Under the pieces are notes generated by a model. It made no database searches and had not been told where the DNA came from. It saw only the letters and a program-made list of their open reading frames with translations. The translations under genes and the position numbers were made by a program. A stretch of 15,121 bases of DNA, taken from the NCBI GenBank assembly GCA_002317115.1, contig DCIP01000114.1:1-15121 (forward strand), given 5' to 3'. This document shows positions 14,783 through 15,121 of the stretch, one piece after another. Source of the stretch: Candidatus Scybalocola fimicaballi (GTDB lineage Bacteria > Bacteroidota > Bacteroidia > Bacteroidales > Paludibacteraceae). The first letter of the stretch is position 1, and every line of letters starts with the position of its first letter.

Positions 14783-14817
14783 TAGATAATTATTTATTGT
14801 CTATTTAATTAATAGAC
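14781..14817 (+). other. Overlapping alternative hairpins after terY
   Basis: AATAGATAAT (14781-14790) can pair with ATTGTCTATT (14796-14805, one wobble). GTCTATT (14799-14805) can instead pair with AATAGAC (14811-14817). The two stems share the same middle arm, so only one can form. The sequence is very AT-rich, so thermodynamic support is modest. Confidence 0.35.
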
Positions 14818-14894
14818 CAATTAAGAACAGAGTTGCTTGAAGATGGATTGATGCTACTCTTGCAAGTCTTGAACCTCTGCTTAATAAACAAATG

Positions 14895-14921
14895 TAGTGA
14901 GAGCTCATAAGGCTCTCACTA
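14895..14921 (+). terminator. Perfect hairpin between the two TerY genes
   Basis: TAGTGAGAGC at 14895-14904 pairs perfectly with GCTCTCACTA at 14912-14921 around a 7-base loop. The following ATTTCATAAAAAA is only weakly T-rich, so it may be a partial terminator, an mRNA-processing or stability element that lowers downstream expression, or an attenuator 19 bases before the next ATG. Confidence 0.5.
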
Positions 14922-14940
14922 TTTCATAAAAAACATACAG

Positions 14941-15121
14941 ATGGCACGTAGATTACCAGTATATCTTTTAATTGATACATCAGGCTCAATGAAAGGTGAA
15001 CCTATAGAGTCTGTAAAGGTTGGTATAGAGGCAATGTTAAGTACATTGCGTAATGATCCATATGCTTTGGAAACAGTTAATATTAGCATCATTACATATG
15101 ATAAGGATGTTAAGCAGGTTC
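14941..15121 (+). CDS. Second TerY-like vWA protein, cut by the window end
   Basis: The first 60 codons are in view. MARRLPVYLLIDTSGSMKGE closely copies the start of the neighbouring TerY, and the MIDAS residues D12-T-S14-G-S16 are intact. LRNDPYALETVNISIITYDKDVKQV follows the same order as the neighbour (LRQDPYALETAFLSIITFDSSANQV). It is clearly a paralogue from tandem duplication, although the DNA of the two has diverged at silent sites. It starts 158 bases after the first TerY gene, beyond a perfect hairpin. Only the beginning of the domain is visible, so its length, any extra domain and its completeness are unknown. Confidence 0.9.
   Translation, partial: MARRLPVYLLIDTSGSMKGEPIESVKVGIEAMLSTLRNDPYALETVNISIITYDKDVKQV

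Noticed and set aside
14818..14910. Short open frame between the two TerY genes (LRTELLEDGLMLLLQVL...)
   Set aside because: It has no ATG near its start, ends inside the hairpin, and has no supporting similarity.

Overview
The window reads as chromosomal DNA of a Bacteroidota bacterium, most likely order Bacteroidales. The reasons are a promoter matching the Bacteroidota pattern (TTTG, about 19-21 bases, TAnnTTTG), weak or absent Shine-Dalgarno sites, an alpha-2-macroglobulin lipoprotein paired with PBP1C, a multi-copy type AAA/DUF4143 ATPase, and many palindromic intergenic repeats starting with GTAG. All protein genes are on the + strand. There are no rRNA or tRNA genes, no CRISPR array and no recognisable transposase.

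Region 1 (1-8669) looks like ordinary chromosome. It opens with the C-terminal end of a putative glycoside hydrolase (DUF4015/GHL10 type), whose tail is built from REP-like repeats and which may carry a frameshift near base 60. After a terminator come a 1865-residue alpha-2-macroglobulin lipoprotein and penicillin-binding protein 1C (pbpC). In this known module the macroglobulin is thought to trap proteases in the periplasm while PBP1C repairs peptidoglycan. Short hexamer-type simple repeats lie on both sides of the module.

Region 2 (8695-11656) holds an orphan beta-class DNA methyltransferase and an AAA_14/DUF4143 ATPase. The ATPase has a 32-bp tandem repeat just upstream of its start and is bracketed by copies of a composite intergenic repeat. 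Three copies of that repeat are present (9649, 11081, 11424), each with a GTAG-headed perfect or near-perfect palindrome.

Region 3 (11657-15121) is AT-richer and probably accessory. A consensus promoter drives a predicted structured RNA of about 300 nt (11771-12074) with several long arms, a possible loop-loop contact and a strong intrinsic terminator. It also contains a 27-codon ORF. About 75 bases further on begins a Ter-type stress operon: three divergent TerD-domain proteins, then a TerY-like von Willebrand A protein and a second TerY-like gene cut by the window edge. TerD proteins are Ca2+-binding and TerY proteins carry a MIDAS metal site. Together such genes form predicted membrane-linked stress or defence systems. 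The coupling of a structured RNA to a terD/terY operon is the most interesting arrangement here.
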